Positions 1-12,800 of a DNA stretch of 38,452 nucleotides are shown piece after piece. The DNA is from Streptomyces sp. NRRL S-31 (lineage in GTDB: Bacteria; Actinomycetota; Actinomycetes; Streptomycetales; Streptomycetaceae), in contig NZ_JOCB01000085.1 of assembly GCF_000718775.1 (NCBI RefSeq), positions 1 through 38,452 of the forward strand, written 5' to 3'. Each line of letters begins with the position of its first letter. The first letter of the stretch is position 1. The position numbers and the translations under genes were made by a program. The notes below the pieces were generated by a model. That model was given only the letters and a program-made list of their open reading frames with translations, had not been told where the DNA came from and ran no database searches.

Positions 1-2141
1 GTGGCAGGGGTGGTCGGTTCGGCCGGCGGTCGGGGGGTGGGGGAGGAGGCAGGGATCGGCTCTGCCGGTGGTCGCGAGGCGGGAGCGGGAGGTGGCCCTG
101 CGGGCCGGGTGCCGGGTCCCTCCGCCCCCTGACCCTCCGTGCGCCCGCTGCCGGACTCGGCCGGCTGCGAGATGGAGTGGATGGGCGACGGCTCCGCCGT
201 ACCCGGCGCGGGCACCGGCATCGCGTCCGTCCCACTCCACGGGGCCGTGAGCCCGTCGGCCTCGGGTGATGTAGCGGGTTCCGGGGGCGTGAGCAGTTCG
301 GCGTCCGGCGGGGTCGGCACCAGCGCCGCGGTTCCGGGCACCGCCAGGACTCCGGCCTCCGGGAGCGTGGCTCCTGCGGCCTCCGGGGTCGTGAGCGCCC
401 CGGTGTCCGGTTCCGGCGACGCCCTGTTTCCCGGGGCGGCAGTGGCTTCCGTGGCCGTGGGCCCCTCGGCTTCCGGCGTCGTCAGCGCGCCGGGGTCCGG
501 TGCCACCCGCGCTGACGGTTCCGGGGCCGTGGGTGCTCCGGCTTCCGGTGAGGTGGCGGCTGCCGGTGCTGTCGGTACGCCGGCTTCGGGTGTCGTGGGC
601 AGTCCGGCGTGCGGTGCCGCGATCGTCACGGCTTCCGGTACCGCCGGTACACCGGTTGCCGGTGGTGTCGGTACGCCGGCTTCGGGTGTCGTGGGCAGTC
701 CGGCTTGCGGTAGCGCGATCGCTACGGCTTCCGGAACCGCCGGTACACCGGTTGCCGGTGGTGTCGGTACGCCGGCTTCGGGTGTCGTGGGCAGTCCGGC
801 GTGCGGTGCCGCGATCGTCACGGCTTCCGGTACCGCCGGTACGCCGGCTTCGGGCGTCGCGGGCACCCCGGTTTCCGGAACCGCCGGTACACCGGTTGCC
901 GGTGCTGTCGGTACGCCGGCTTCGGGCGTCGCGGGCACCCCGGCTTCCGGTACCGCGATCGCCACGGCTTCCCGTACCGCCGGTACGCAGGCTTCCGGCC
1001 CCGCCGGCACCCCGGCTCCCAGCGCCACGGGCACCCCGGCTTCCGGTAGCGCGCTCGGGCCGCCCCCCGGTGTGACGGTTGCCGTGGGAGCGGGTGTGGT
1101 GATCGCCGCCGTCTGCGCGGCCGGGGGCGTGTCGGGGGGCTCGGTGGGGCCGGGGAGCAGCAGGTCGGCCACCTCCAGCACGTGCCGGCCGGCCATGGAG
1201 GGGAGGCAGCGGCCCCGCGCCGGGCCGATCGCCGCCGCCCAGGCCGCCGGGATCGCGGAGAGGCCCCGCGTCGCACCGGACAGGGCGCCCGCCACCGCCG
1301 CCGTCGTATCGGCGTCGCGGCCCATGTTGACCGCCGTGAGGACCGCCTCGCGGAAGTCGCCGTCGGCCGCCGCGTACGCGCCGAAGGCGAGGGCGACCGC
1401 CTCGGGCGCCAGGTCGGTCCAGGGATAGCCGCCGACGACGACCGCGGAGCGGACCGCGCGTTCGCCGCGGTGGGCCACCGCCACCGCACGCCGCAGGGAG
1501 CGGGCCGTCCAGGAGTCGGCCGGTACGACCGCGAGGGCGGCGGCGATCACCACCGGCACCGGTGCCCCCGTCATCGCCGCCGCCACTCCCGCCGCGACCG
1601 CCTGGCCGCCGTGGATGCCCTCGCCCTCGTGGCTGACCGAGCCGTCGATCGCCACCAGGCGGGCCGCCTCGGCGGGGCGGCCGGCGGCGAAGACGCCGAA
1701 GGGGGCCGCGCGCATCGCCAGGCCGTCGCTCCAGGCGTGCCGGTGCTGCGCGGAGATGGGCGCGGCGAGTCCGCGGCGCAGATTCTCCAGCGTGCCGCGC
1801 TCGCTGAAGCCCGCCCCCCGGAAGGGGCTCTCGGCCCGGTCGGCGATCCACTCGTGCCAGGCCGCCTCCACGTGCGCCGGGGTCAGCGCCGAGCCGTGCC
1901 GGGCCAGCAGCAGCCCGGAGAAGATGGCGTACTCGGTGTCGTCCGTGCCGCAGGGCTGCTCGGCGACGTACCCCGTGACGCGGCCCCAGCGGGCGCGGAT
2001 CTCCGAGGGCCTGAGGTTCTCCGCGGGGGCCCCGAGCGCGTCGCCCACCGCCAGGCCGAGCAGCGCGCCCCGGGCCCGGTCGCGGAGTCCGGCGGCCTGC
2101 CCGGGCGGCGGGGCCGGGGCGGTGCGGGCGATCGATGCCAT
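1..2141 (-). CDS. ADP-ribosylglycohydrolase family protein with long Pro/Ala/Thr repeat tail (3' end beyond window)
   Basis: Likely hydrolyses ADP-ribose from a protein or small-molecule conjugate (DraG/ARH family); substrate unknown. The start is ATG at 2141, six bases after GAAGGAGG (2148-2155). The family core covers residues about 20-330: GLAVGDALGAP near 29-38, the metal-binding TDDTEY at 66-71, and GRDADTTAAVAGAL near 271-284, which supplies the C-terminal metal ligands. From about residue 333 the frame changes to a low-complexity tail of at least 380 residues built from octapeptides like EAGVPTTP, HAGLPTTP and ATGVPAVP. I read the frame as open to base 1, so 713 residues are visible and the C-terminus is missing. 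Usual family members end after about 300-370 residues. The tail could be an extended linker or a surface stalk; no membrane segment is visible in the part present. The core call is firm; the tail's role is unknown. Confidence 0.87.
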   Translation of the reverse strand, partial: MASIARTAPAPPPGQAAGLRDRARGALLGLAVGDALGAPAENLRPSEIRARWGRVTGYVAEQPCGTDDTEYAIFSGLLLARHGSALTPAHVEAAWHEWIADRAESPFRGAGFSERGTLENLRRGLAAPISAQHRHAWSDGLAMRAAPFGVFAAGRPAEAARLVAIDGSVSHEGEGIHGGQAVAAGVAAAMTGAPVPVVIAAALAVVPADSWTARSLRRAVAVAHRGERAVRSAVVVGGYPWTDLAPEAVALAFGAYAAADGDFREAVLTAVNMGRDADTTAAVAGALSGATRGLSAIPAAWAAAIGPARGRCLPSMAGRHVLEVADLLLPGPTEPPDTPPAAQTAAITTPAPTATVTPGGGPSALPEAGVPVALGAGVPAGPEACVPAVREAVAIAVPEAGVPATPEAGVPTAPATGVPAVPETGVPATPEAGVPAVPEAVTIAAPHAGLPTTPEAGVPTPPATGVPAVPEAVAIALPQAGLPTTPEAGVPTPPATGVPAVPEAVTIAAPHAGLPTTPEAGVPTAPAAATSPEAGAPTAPEPSARVAPDPGALTTPEAEGPTATEATAAPGNRASPEPDTGALTTPEAAGATLPEAGVLAVPGTAALVPTPPDAELLTPPEPATSPEADGLTAPWSGTDAMPVPAPGTAEPSPIHSISQPAESGSGRTEGQGAEGPGTRPAGPPPAPASRPPAEPIPASSPTPRPPAEPTTPA
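571..858. repeat. 96-bp tandem repeat (3 copies) inside the glycohydrolase tail
   Basis: Three in-phase copies start at 571, 667 and 763. The first and third are identical over about 78 bp (571-648 and 763-840), while the middle copy differs at several positions. One copy encodes 32 residues, that is four octapeptides (HAGLPTTP, EAGVPTPP, ATGVPAVP, EAVTIAAP on the minus strand), so the basic unit is 24 bp. Degenerate 24-bp units extend on both sides, roughly 350-1070; after copy 3 the next strong match begins at 907, an offset of 144 bp (six octapeptides). Confidence 0.88.
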
Positions 2142-2285
2142 GGGCGGCCTCCTTCGACGGGGTCGCACGGGACCCTTTGCGGATGTGTCCCACGGAAGGC
2201 GTCCGGGTGAGCCCGGACCGCGCCGCTGTCACCCGCTCGACATCTGAGCCAATATCCGCACGCCTGAGCGCGAGCAAGAGAATCC

Positions 2286-2304
2286 GCAGGTTAGCCCAGC
2301 CTTT
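2286..2304 (+). promoter_or_regulatory. candidate iron box (DmdR/IdeR type), distal
   Basis: The 19 bases starting GCAGGTTAGCC match the actinobacterial iron-box consensus TWAGGTWAGSCTWACCTWA at 14 of 19 positions by my hand alignment, including an exact core AGGTTAGCC. It lies about 100 bp upstream of the VIT-family gene and 145 bp upstream of the divergent glycohydrolase start. Confidence 0.45.
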
Positions 2305-2371
2305 CCTTGCTGGCGGCGACGGAATTAACGGCGTAGGTTCAGAGTTGTCAAAAAGTAGAACTCGTCCAAAG

Positions 2372-2390
2372 TTAGCTTTGGCTAAGCTTC
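2372..2390 (+). promoter_or_regulatory. candidate iron box (DmdR/IdeR type), proximal
   Basis: TTAGCTTTGGCTAAGCTTC matches the 19-bp iron-box consensus at 15 of 19 positions and contains the dyad AGCTT/AAGCT. It ends 15 bases before the ATG of the VIT-family gene, so it would overlap the 5' leader or the core promoter. A TTGTCA that could serve as a -35 lies at 2345-2350. A further TAGGTT half-site at 2334-2339 sits between the two boxes. Confidence 0.5.
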
Positions 2391-2405
2391 CCTGGGGGGC
2401 CCTGG

Positions 2406-3137
2406 ATGGCCATCATCGACACCGAGGCCGCGCTGCACGAGGCGCACCGTGACAACCACACCCACCGCGACGTCAACGGGGGATGGCTGCGGCCCGCGGT
2501 CTTCGGTGCCATGGACGGCCTCGTCTCCAACCTCGCCCTGATGACCGGCGTGGCCGGCGGTGACGTGAGCCGGCACACCATCATCATCACCGGTCTCGCG
2601 GGGCTCGCCGCCGGCGCCTTCTCCATGGCGGCCGGCGAGTACACCTCCGTGGCCTCCCAGCGGGAACTCGTCGAGGCGGAACTCGACGTCGAGCGCCGTG
2701 AGCTGCGCAAGCACCCGCAGGACGAGGAGGCGGAGCTGGCCGCGCTCTACGTGGCCCGCGGAGTCGACCCCGAGCTGGCCCGGCAGGTCGCCCGGCAGCT
2801 GTCCCGGGACCCCGAGCAGGCCCTGGAGATACACGCCCGCGAGGAACTGGGCATCGACCCCGGTGACCTGCCCTCGCCGACGGTCGCCGCCGTGTCGTCG
2901 TTCGGTTCGTTCGCCCTCGGTGCCCTGCTGCCGCTGCTGCCCTACCTGCTGGGTGCGTCCGCCCTGTGGCCGGCCGTGCTGCTCGCCCTCGCCGGGCTCT
3001 TCGGGTGCGGTGCCGTCGTGGCCAAGGTGACCGCGCGCAGCTGGTGGTTCAGCGGTCTGCGGCAGCTCGCGCTCGGCGGCGCGGCGGCCGGTGTGACGTA
3101 CGTCCTGGGCACCTTGCTCGGAACGGCCGTAGGATAG
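2406..3137 (+). CDS. VIT/CCC1 family membrane metal transporter
   Basis: Predicted Fe2+/Mn2+ transporter of the vacuolar-iron-transporter-like family, probably exporting or buffering excess metal across the cytoplasmic membrane. The 243-residue protein has the family order. The first helix region around residues 22-50 contains FGAMDGLVSNLALMTGVAGG. Helix 2 (about 58-78) leads into GEYTSVASQREL, the family's metal-domain entry. A charged cytoplasmic segment (about 85-155) is rich in Glu and contains ELDVERREL. Three further hydrophobic helices fill 160-243. The ATG at 2406 follows a G-rich stretch (2394-2399) that is only a weak ribosome binding site. It stands alone: upstream is a divergent gene and the following 490 bp precede gltB. 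The two candidate iron boxes suggest iron-responsive control. Iron versus manganese preference cannot be read from the sequence. Confidence 0.9.
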   Translation: MAIIDTEAALHEAHRDNHTHRDVNGGWLRPAVFGAMDGLVSNLALMTGVAGGDVSRHTIIITGLAGLAAGAFSMAAGEYTSVASQRELVEAELDVERRELRKHPQDEEAELAALYVARGVDPELARQVARQLSRDPEQALEIHAREELGIDPGDLPSPTVAAVSSFGSFALGALLPLLPYLLGASALWPAVLLALAGLFGCGAVVAKVTARSWWFSGLRQLALGGAAAGVTYVLGTLLGTAVG

Positions 3138-3175
3138 TGCGACCGGGACCTATGCGTTGGGCCGTATAAGTACCC

Positions 3176-3202
3176 GTTACTCGCTGGTTTCGAGAGCTTT
3201 AC
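3176..3202 (-). promoter_or_regulatory. candidate three-site GlnR box upstream of gltB
   Basis: The plus strand reads GTTAC-N6-GTTTC-N6-TTTAC. On the minus strand this is GTAAA-N6-GAAAC-N6-GTAAC, matching the GlnR pattern of alternating gTnAC and GaAAC half-sites at 11-bp spacing at 14 of 15 conserved positions. A TATAAG hexamer (3165-3170) lies just upstream on the plus strand and could be a -10 element whose start site falls inside the box. The site is 35 bp after the VIT gene and about 430 bp before the gltB start. Confidence 0.5.
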
Positions 3203-3500
3203 CACCGGGCATGAGCCGTAAGCGCTGTGGGCAATGACGCCCGCCGCACCCCCTCGGGGTGGGTGAAGACGCCCTCCCCGGCCCCACGCCCCCTTCCGGG
3301 CCGCCGGACGCCGATCCGACCGATCCTGTCCGCGCCGGCCCCCGCACACGTCGGCCGCCACCGCGCGGCGCCGCCGCCCCGCGCGGCACCCCCGGCCGTC
3401 AAGCGCACGGCACCGCCGCCGTCACCCCACGGCATCAGCCGTACACCCGTACGGCACGCGCCGCCCCGCGCGGCACCTCCGCCGCGACCGCGGCGTCCGC
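3203..3500. other. GC-rich leader/intergenic stretch before gltB
   Basis: I see no convincing gene here. The stretch is low-complexity, Pro/Arg/Ala-type GC-rich sequence with open frames on both strands but no family resemblance. A small hairpin, CACCCC / GGGGTG with a three-base loop, lies at 3247-3261; it might act as a weak terminator for the VIT gene. Confidence 0.4.
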
Positions 3501-3543
3501 ATGATGGAACGAAGTATCCGGTTCCCGAGAACCGCTCCATCAT
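3501..3543 (+). promoter_or_regulatory. nested inverted repeats in the gltB promoter region
   Basis: Outer arms ATGATGGA (3501-3508) and TCCATCAT (3536-3543) enclose a perfect CGGTTC-N4-GAACCG dyad (3519-3534). A GGAAC (3506-3510) also pairs with GTTCC (3521-3525). Immediately downstream is TAACCT (3545-3550), a TAnnnT-type -10 candidate, so the dyads would cover the -35 to -8 region of a promoter about 65-90 bp before gltB. They could be a protein operator or a switchable RNA structure; the sequence does not decide which. Confidence 0.5.
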
Positions 3544-3633
3544 GTAACCTGCACGAAATTTTGAGATCCAGCAGAGGGCCAACGTCGTCCCTCGGCACCT
3601 GCCACATGCCACATGACGACGACGGGAGAGCCG

Positions 3634-8218
<4,585 letters not shown>

Positions 8219-8226
<8 letters not shown>

Positions 8227-9682
8227 CCCGAAGGGCTTCCTGAACCACGGCCGCGAGGTCGCCGAGACCCGCCCCGTCGCCGAACGGGTCAAGGACTGGA
8301 ACGAGGTCTACGTCCCCGGCTCCCTGCTGCCGATCATCAGCAAGCAGGCCAGCCGCTGCATGGACTGCGGCATCCCGTTCTGCCACAACGGCTGTCCGCT
8401 CGGGAACCTGATCCCGGAGTGGAACGACTACGCCTACCGCGAGGACTGGAGCGCCGCCCAGGAGCGGCTGCACGCGACCAACAACTTCCCGGAGTTCACC
8501 GGTCGCCTCTGCCCGGCCCCCTGCGAGGCGGCGTGCGTGCTCGGCATCAACCAGGCGCCGGTCACCATCAAGAACGTCGAGGTCTCGATCATCGACAAGG
8601 CGTGGGAGACCGGGGACGTCACCCCGCAGATCCCCGAGCGCCTGTCCGGCAAGACGGTCGCCGTCATCGGCTCCGGCCCGGCGGGTCTCGCCGCCGCCCA
8701 GCAGCTGACCCGGGCCGGCCACACGGTCGCCGTCTACGAGCGCGCGGACCGCATCGGCGGCCTGCTGCGGTACGGCATCCCCGAGTTCAAGATGGAGAAG
8801 CGGCACATCAACCGCCGTATCGAGCAGATGCGCGCGGAAGGTACCCGCTTCCGCACGGGCGTGGAGATCGGCCGCGACATCGGCGCCCGCGACCTGAAGA
8901 AGCGGTACGACGCGATCGTCATCGCCGCCGGCGCCACGACCGCCCGTGACCTGCCGGTGCCCGGCCGCGAACTCAAGGGCATCCACCAGGCGATGGAGTA
9001 CCTGCCGCTGGCGAACAAGGTCCAGGAGGGCGACTACGTCACCACTCCGATCTCGGCCGAGGGCAAGCACGTCGTCGTCATCGGCGGCGGCGACACCGGC
9101 GCGGACTGCGTGGGCACCGCCCACCGCCAGGGCGCGGCCTCCGTCACCCAGCTGGAGATCATGCCCCGGCCGAACGACGAGCGGCACGCGGCCAGCCAGC
9201 CCTGGCCGACCTTCCCGATCCTGTACAAGGTCACCTCGGCCCACGAGGAGGGCGGCGAGCGGATCTACTCCGCCTCCACCACCCATTTCGAGGGCGACGA
9301 GGACGGCAACGTGCAGTGGCTGCACCTGGCCGAGGTCGAGTTCGTGGACGGCAAGCTGAACCGGAAGCCGGGCACCGAGCGCAAGATCCCGGCCCAGCTG
9401 GTCACGCTCGCCATGGGCTTCACCGGCACCGACCGGGAGAACGGCCTGGTCGACCAGTTCGGCCTGGACCTCGACGAACGAGGTAACATCGCCCGCGACG
9501 CCGACTTCCAGACCAACGTGCCGGGTGTGTTCGTCGCCGGTGACGCCGGCCGCGGCCAGTCCCTCATCGTCTGGGCTATCGCGGAGGGCCGCTCGGCCGC
9601 CCGCGGAGTCGACCGCCACCTGACCGGTGCCAGCGACCTGCCGGCGCCGATCCGCCCGACGGACCGCGCCCTGGCGGTCTGA
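8219..9682 (+). CDS. gltD: glutamate synthase (NADPH) small subunit
   Basis: Beta subunit of GOGAT (487 residues): oxidises NADPH on FAD and passes electrons through iron-sulfur clusters to GltB. The N-terminal cluster domain has Cys47, Cys50, Cys55 and Cys59 ([13 protein letters not shown]) and Cys98, Cys102, Cys106 (CPAPCEAAC). The FAD dinucleotide motif GSGPAG is at 151-156, the NADPH-side motif [17 protein letters not shown] near residue 281, and a closing GD motif ([13 protein letters not shown]) near 438. The ATG at 8219 lies inside the last codons of gltB, so the two subunits are made together. A strong terminator follows 64 bp after the stop. Confidence 0.98.
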
Positions 9683-9745
9683 CGCGCACACCAGGGACCT
9701 GAAGGTCCCCGCACACGTCCCGTACAAAGGCGTACGGAACACTGA

Positions 9746-9790
9746 CGGCGCCTGCCCGCCTGTCCCCGACCGGACGCTGGGCAGGCGCCG
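9746..9790. terminator. terminator between gltD and the convergent NACHT gene
   Basis: Perfect 12-bp stem (9746-9757 with 9779-9790, arms CGGCGCCTGCCC / GGGCAGGCGCCG) and a 21-base loop. No U-run follows, as is common in high-GC actinobacteria. It sits between two convergent genes and could act in both directions. Confidence 0.8.
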
Positions 9791-9816
9791 CCGCATGTCC
9801 GGGCACGGCCACGGTC

Positions 9817-12800
9817 TCACCGGCCGCCCGTGCCCGTGTAGAGATCGTTGACGATCTTCTGGGCCAGCGCCCGGCCGGAGACGTCGACATCGGCCTCGGC
9901 CCAGACCAGGTTGACGTCCTTGCCGTTCGCGTCCGCGACGGTACGGGCGAACAGCAGACGGTAGGTGCGGGCGTCCGGGGCGGTCTCGGCGTACCAGAGC
10001 GAGGACGTGACGCGCTTCCACGGCGTGGTGGCGAAGCCGGGGCGGGCTTGCCAGAACCGGGCGGCCCCGGCGCAGGGCCGCACACAGTGCGCGGAGGCCA
10101 GGCGCAGCCGCAGGCGGGGCAGACGCAGGCCGTCCGGCCCCTTCGAACGGCACGTCACCGTCCCGTCGTCCGAGGTCTCGCAGCTCAGGTACTTCGGCGC
10201 GCGCAGGATGTAGCCGAAGCCGCGCAGCCGCCAGAGATGGGACCGCTCGCGCGCTCCCCAGCGGGCACCCACCAGGGCCTGGGACCGGCCGGGGCGGTAG
10301 TACGCGAACCGGGTGTCCCGGGGGATCGTGGCGCGCGGCACGGCGGCCAGCGGGCGCTGGGCGGACTGCCGCTGCTTCGGCGTGAGGCCCGCGTGTCGCA
10401 GCGCCGCCCGCATCAGGATGCGGGCGACCTCCTGGGCGCGCGGCTTCGAGGCGAACTCCTCGGTGTAGGTGAGCTTCAGGACCACGTTGGCGACCCGGGT
10501 GCCCAGCACGGCCGTGGTCTGGCGGCCCTCCATGTGCGCCGCGGAGAAGACCGTCTCGGTCCCTTCGCGCGCCTCGTCGCCGAGCCCCTCGCGATCGGCA
10601 CCGGCGAAGGGGGTCCGCAGCAGTTCGGTCCTGGCCGGCGAGTAGGCCGCGCCGATCCCGGACCCGGTGCGGGTCACGAACGCCTGGAGGCTGAGGCTGA
10701 CGTCGGGGTGGAACGGCGACTGCTCACCGGCCGTGCAGGTGTTCCGGCCCCGCGCCAGCTTCATCGGGTCGGCCATCACCGCGGCCAGCAGTCGGTCGTC
10801 GAGCAGCGCGCACGCCCGGGGCACGGCCCGGTGGGGAGCGGGCGGCGCCATGGTGGTCAGGTTCGACAGCAGCAGGAACGGGGTGACGGTGGTCACCGCG
10901 ACGGCGGCCAGTCCCAGCCGGCCGGTCCACACCGACGGCTGCCTCGGTGAGACGGGCGCGGTGGTACGGGCCAGCCGGTTGCGCAGTTCGATGTGGCGGA
11001 ACCGGTAGACGCCGCCCACCTGCCGCAGCACGCCCCGGGTGTGGGCGTCCCGCAGGAAGGCCATGAGCCGCCAGGGCAGCCTGCCGGTCAGGGCCAGCCA
11101 GCACCGGGCCACCGTGTACCGGCCCCAGGCCGAGACCGCGACGCCGTGGCAGAGCGAGGCCGCCGCGAAACAGGCCGCCGCGCGGGCCCAGTCGGCGGGC
11201 CCCAGCGTGTCCCGGGCCGTCACCGACTGCCACCAGGCCACGTACAGCGCGGTGACGACGTACAGGTTCTTGTGGTGCTCGAGGTGATGTGCCGGGCCGA
11301 CCAGGCGGAAGAGCGCCAGCGCGGCCGTGGCGCCGCGGTCGGCGGCCAGCAGCACCGACGGCTCGGTGGCTTCCGCGGGATCGGCGGGTCTGCGCAGGGC
11401 GTCGGCGAACTGGGCCGCCGACTGCACGGCGAAGCAGACCGTCGCCAGGACCGTCAGCCGGCGGGTGGTGCCGGGGGAGAGCAGCACCGAGGCCGTCACC
11501 CCGAGGGTCAGACCGCCCGCCACGAGCGCCAACCTCCACTGCTCCCGCCCGCGCAGCGCCGCCCGCAGGCGCGTGCCCGAAGGCCGGTGGAGCCGGTACG
11601 GGCCGGGAGGCTCCCCGGGGTCGGCCCAGTCGGCGACCAGGGCGGCGACTACGGCGAGGGCGACCGCCCCGGCCAACGGCAGCCCCACCCACCGCTGCCA
11701 CCACGGCACGCCGAACCGGGAGACCTGGACGCCCAGCAGCACCAGCAGGAACGCCGGCAGCGTCACCAGGCTGCGCACGACGCGCGGCACCGCCTCGTCC
11801 AGACGCCACCACTCCAGGTCCTGGGTCCCCGAGGCGCTCAGGTGGCGGGCGAGGGAGCCGGCCCAGCGGCGGGCGTCGGCGGCGCTCCAGGAGGGCCGGC
11901 CGGCACGGTCGTCGAGGGCCCCGCCGTAGGCGGCGGACAGGAAGGCGTCGAACAGGTGCCGCTCGACGGCGGCCCGGGTGGTGAAGCGGCCCGGGGCCAG
12001 CAGCTCGGCCGGGTCGGCCCCGGCCCCGCCGTCGCTGTAGGCGACTCGGGCCAGGCCGATCATCAGCGGAGTACCGAGGACGGCCCGGAGCACCCGCACC
12101 TCCCGGGCGCGGTCCGCGGGGTCCGCCAGCCGCCGCAGTACGGGGTCCCAGGCGGTGCGGGAGTCGTCGTCCCGGCTGGTCCTGCGGGCCGTCCGGGGGA
12201 GGTAGGCGGCGACCTCGCCGACGGTCAGGGGCTGTAGCTCGACCACGGCGGTCGACGGGAGCACGGTGTTCCCGGCCTCGACGGCCGCCGTGTACTCCTC
12301 CGTCCTGCTGGTCAGCAGGAAGCGGGCGGGACCGGCCAGACTGGCCCGCAGCTCCCGCAGGGCGTCCGCCTGGAAGCGGCGGGGCAGCTCGTCGAAGCCG
12401 TCCAGGACGGGCAGCACCCGCCCGGAGGTGATCAGCGCCAGGGCGACGGCGTGGGCCCGGCCACCGCCTTCGGCCAGCGCCCGGGGGTGGCCCTCGGCGA
12501 TCCGGCCGGCCGCCCAGTTCCACAGGCCGCCGCGCTTGGGGTCCCAGGAGGAGAGCGGGAAGACCACCGGGACCGGGTCCCCGGAGGCGGGGCCGCGCCG
12601 CTCCACGAGCCGGCGGGCGAGGTGCAGGGCGAGCACGGACTTCCCGGCACCGGGGCCGCCCAGCACCACCAGCCGCTGGGCCGGCAGGGCGGTGAACAGG
12701 GCGGCGATCTCGTCGAAGTGGCCGTCCACCGCCAGGGGCCGGTCGGCGTCGGCGTCCGCCGACGGCGCGGCCCCCGCCCGGCGGATGTTCCGCCAGTGGT

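Noticed and set aside
139..1428. Long plus-strand Ala/Gly/Ser-rich open frame
   Set aside because: It is the antisense shadow of the repeat tail of the minus-strand glycohydrolase; the minus frame continues into a recognisable enzyme with a good ribosome binding site.
2201..2218. Hairpin GTCCGGG-TGAG-CCCGGAC as a regulatory RNA
   Set aside because: Seven-base GC stems of this kind are common by chance in such GC-rich sequence and nothing else supports a function.
2333..2351. Third iron box between the two reported ones
   Set aside because: Only the left half (TAGGTT) matches; overall 10 of 19 positions.
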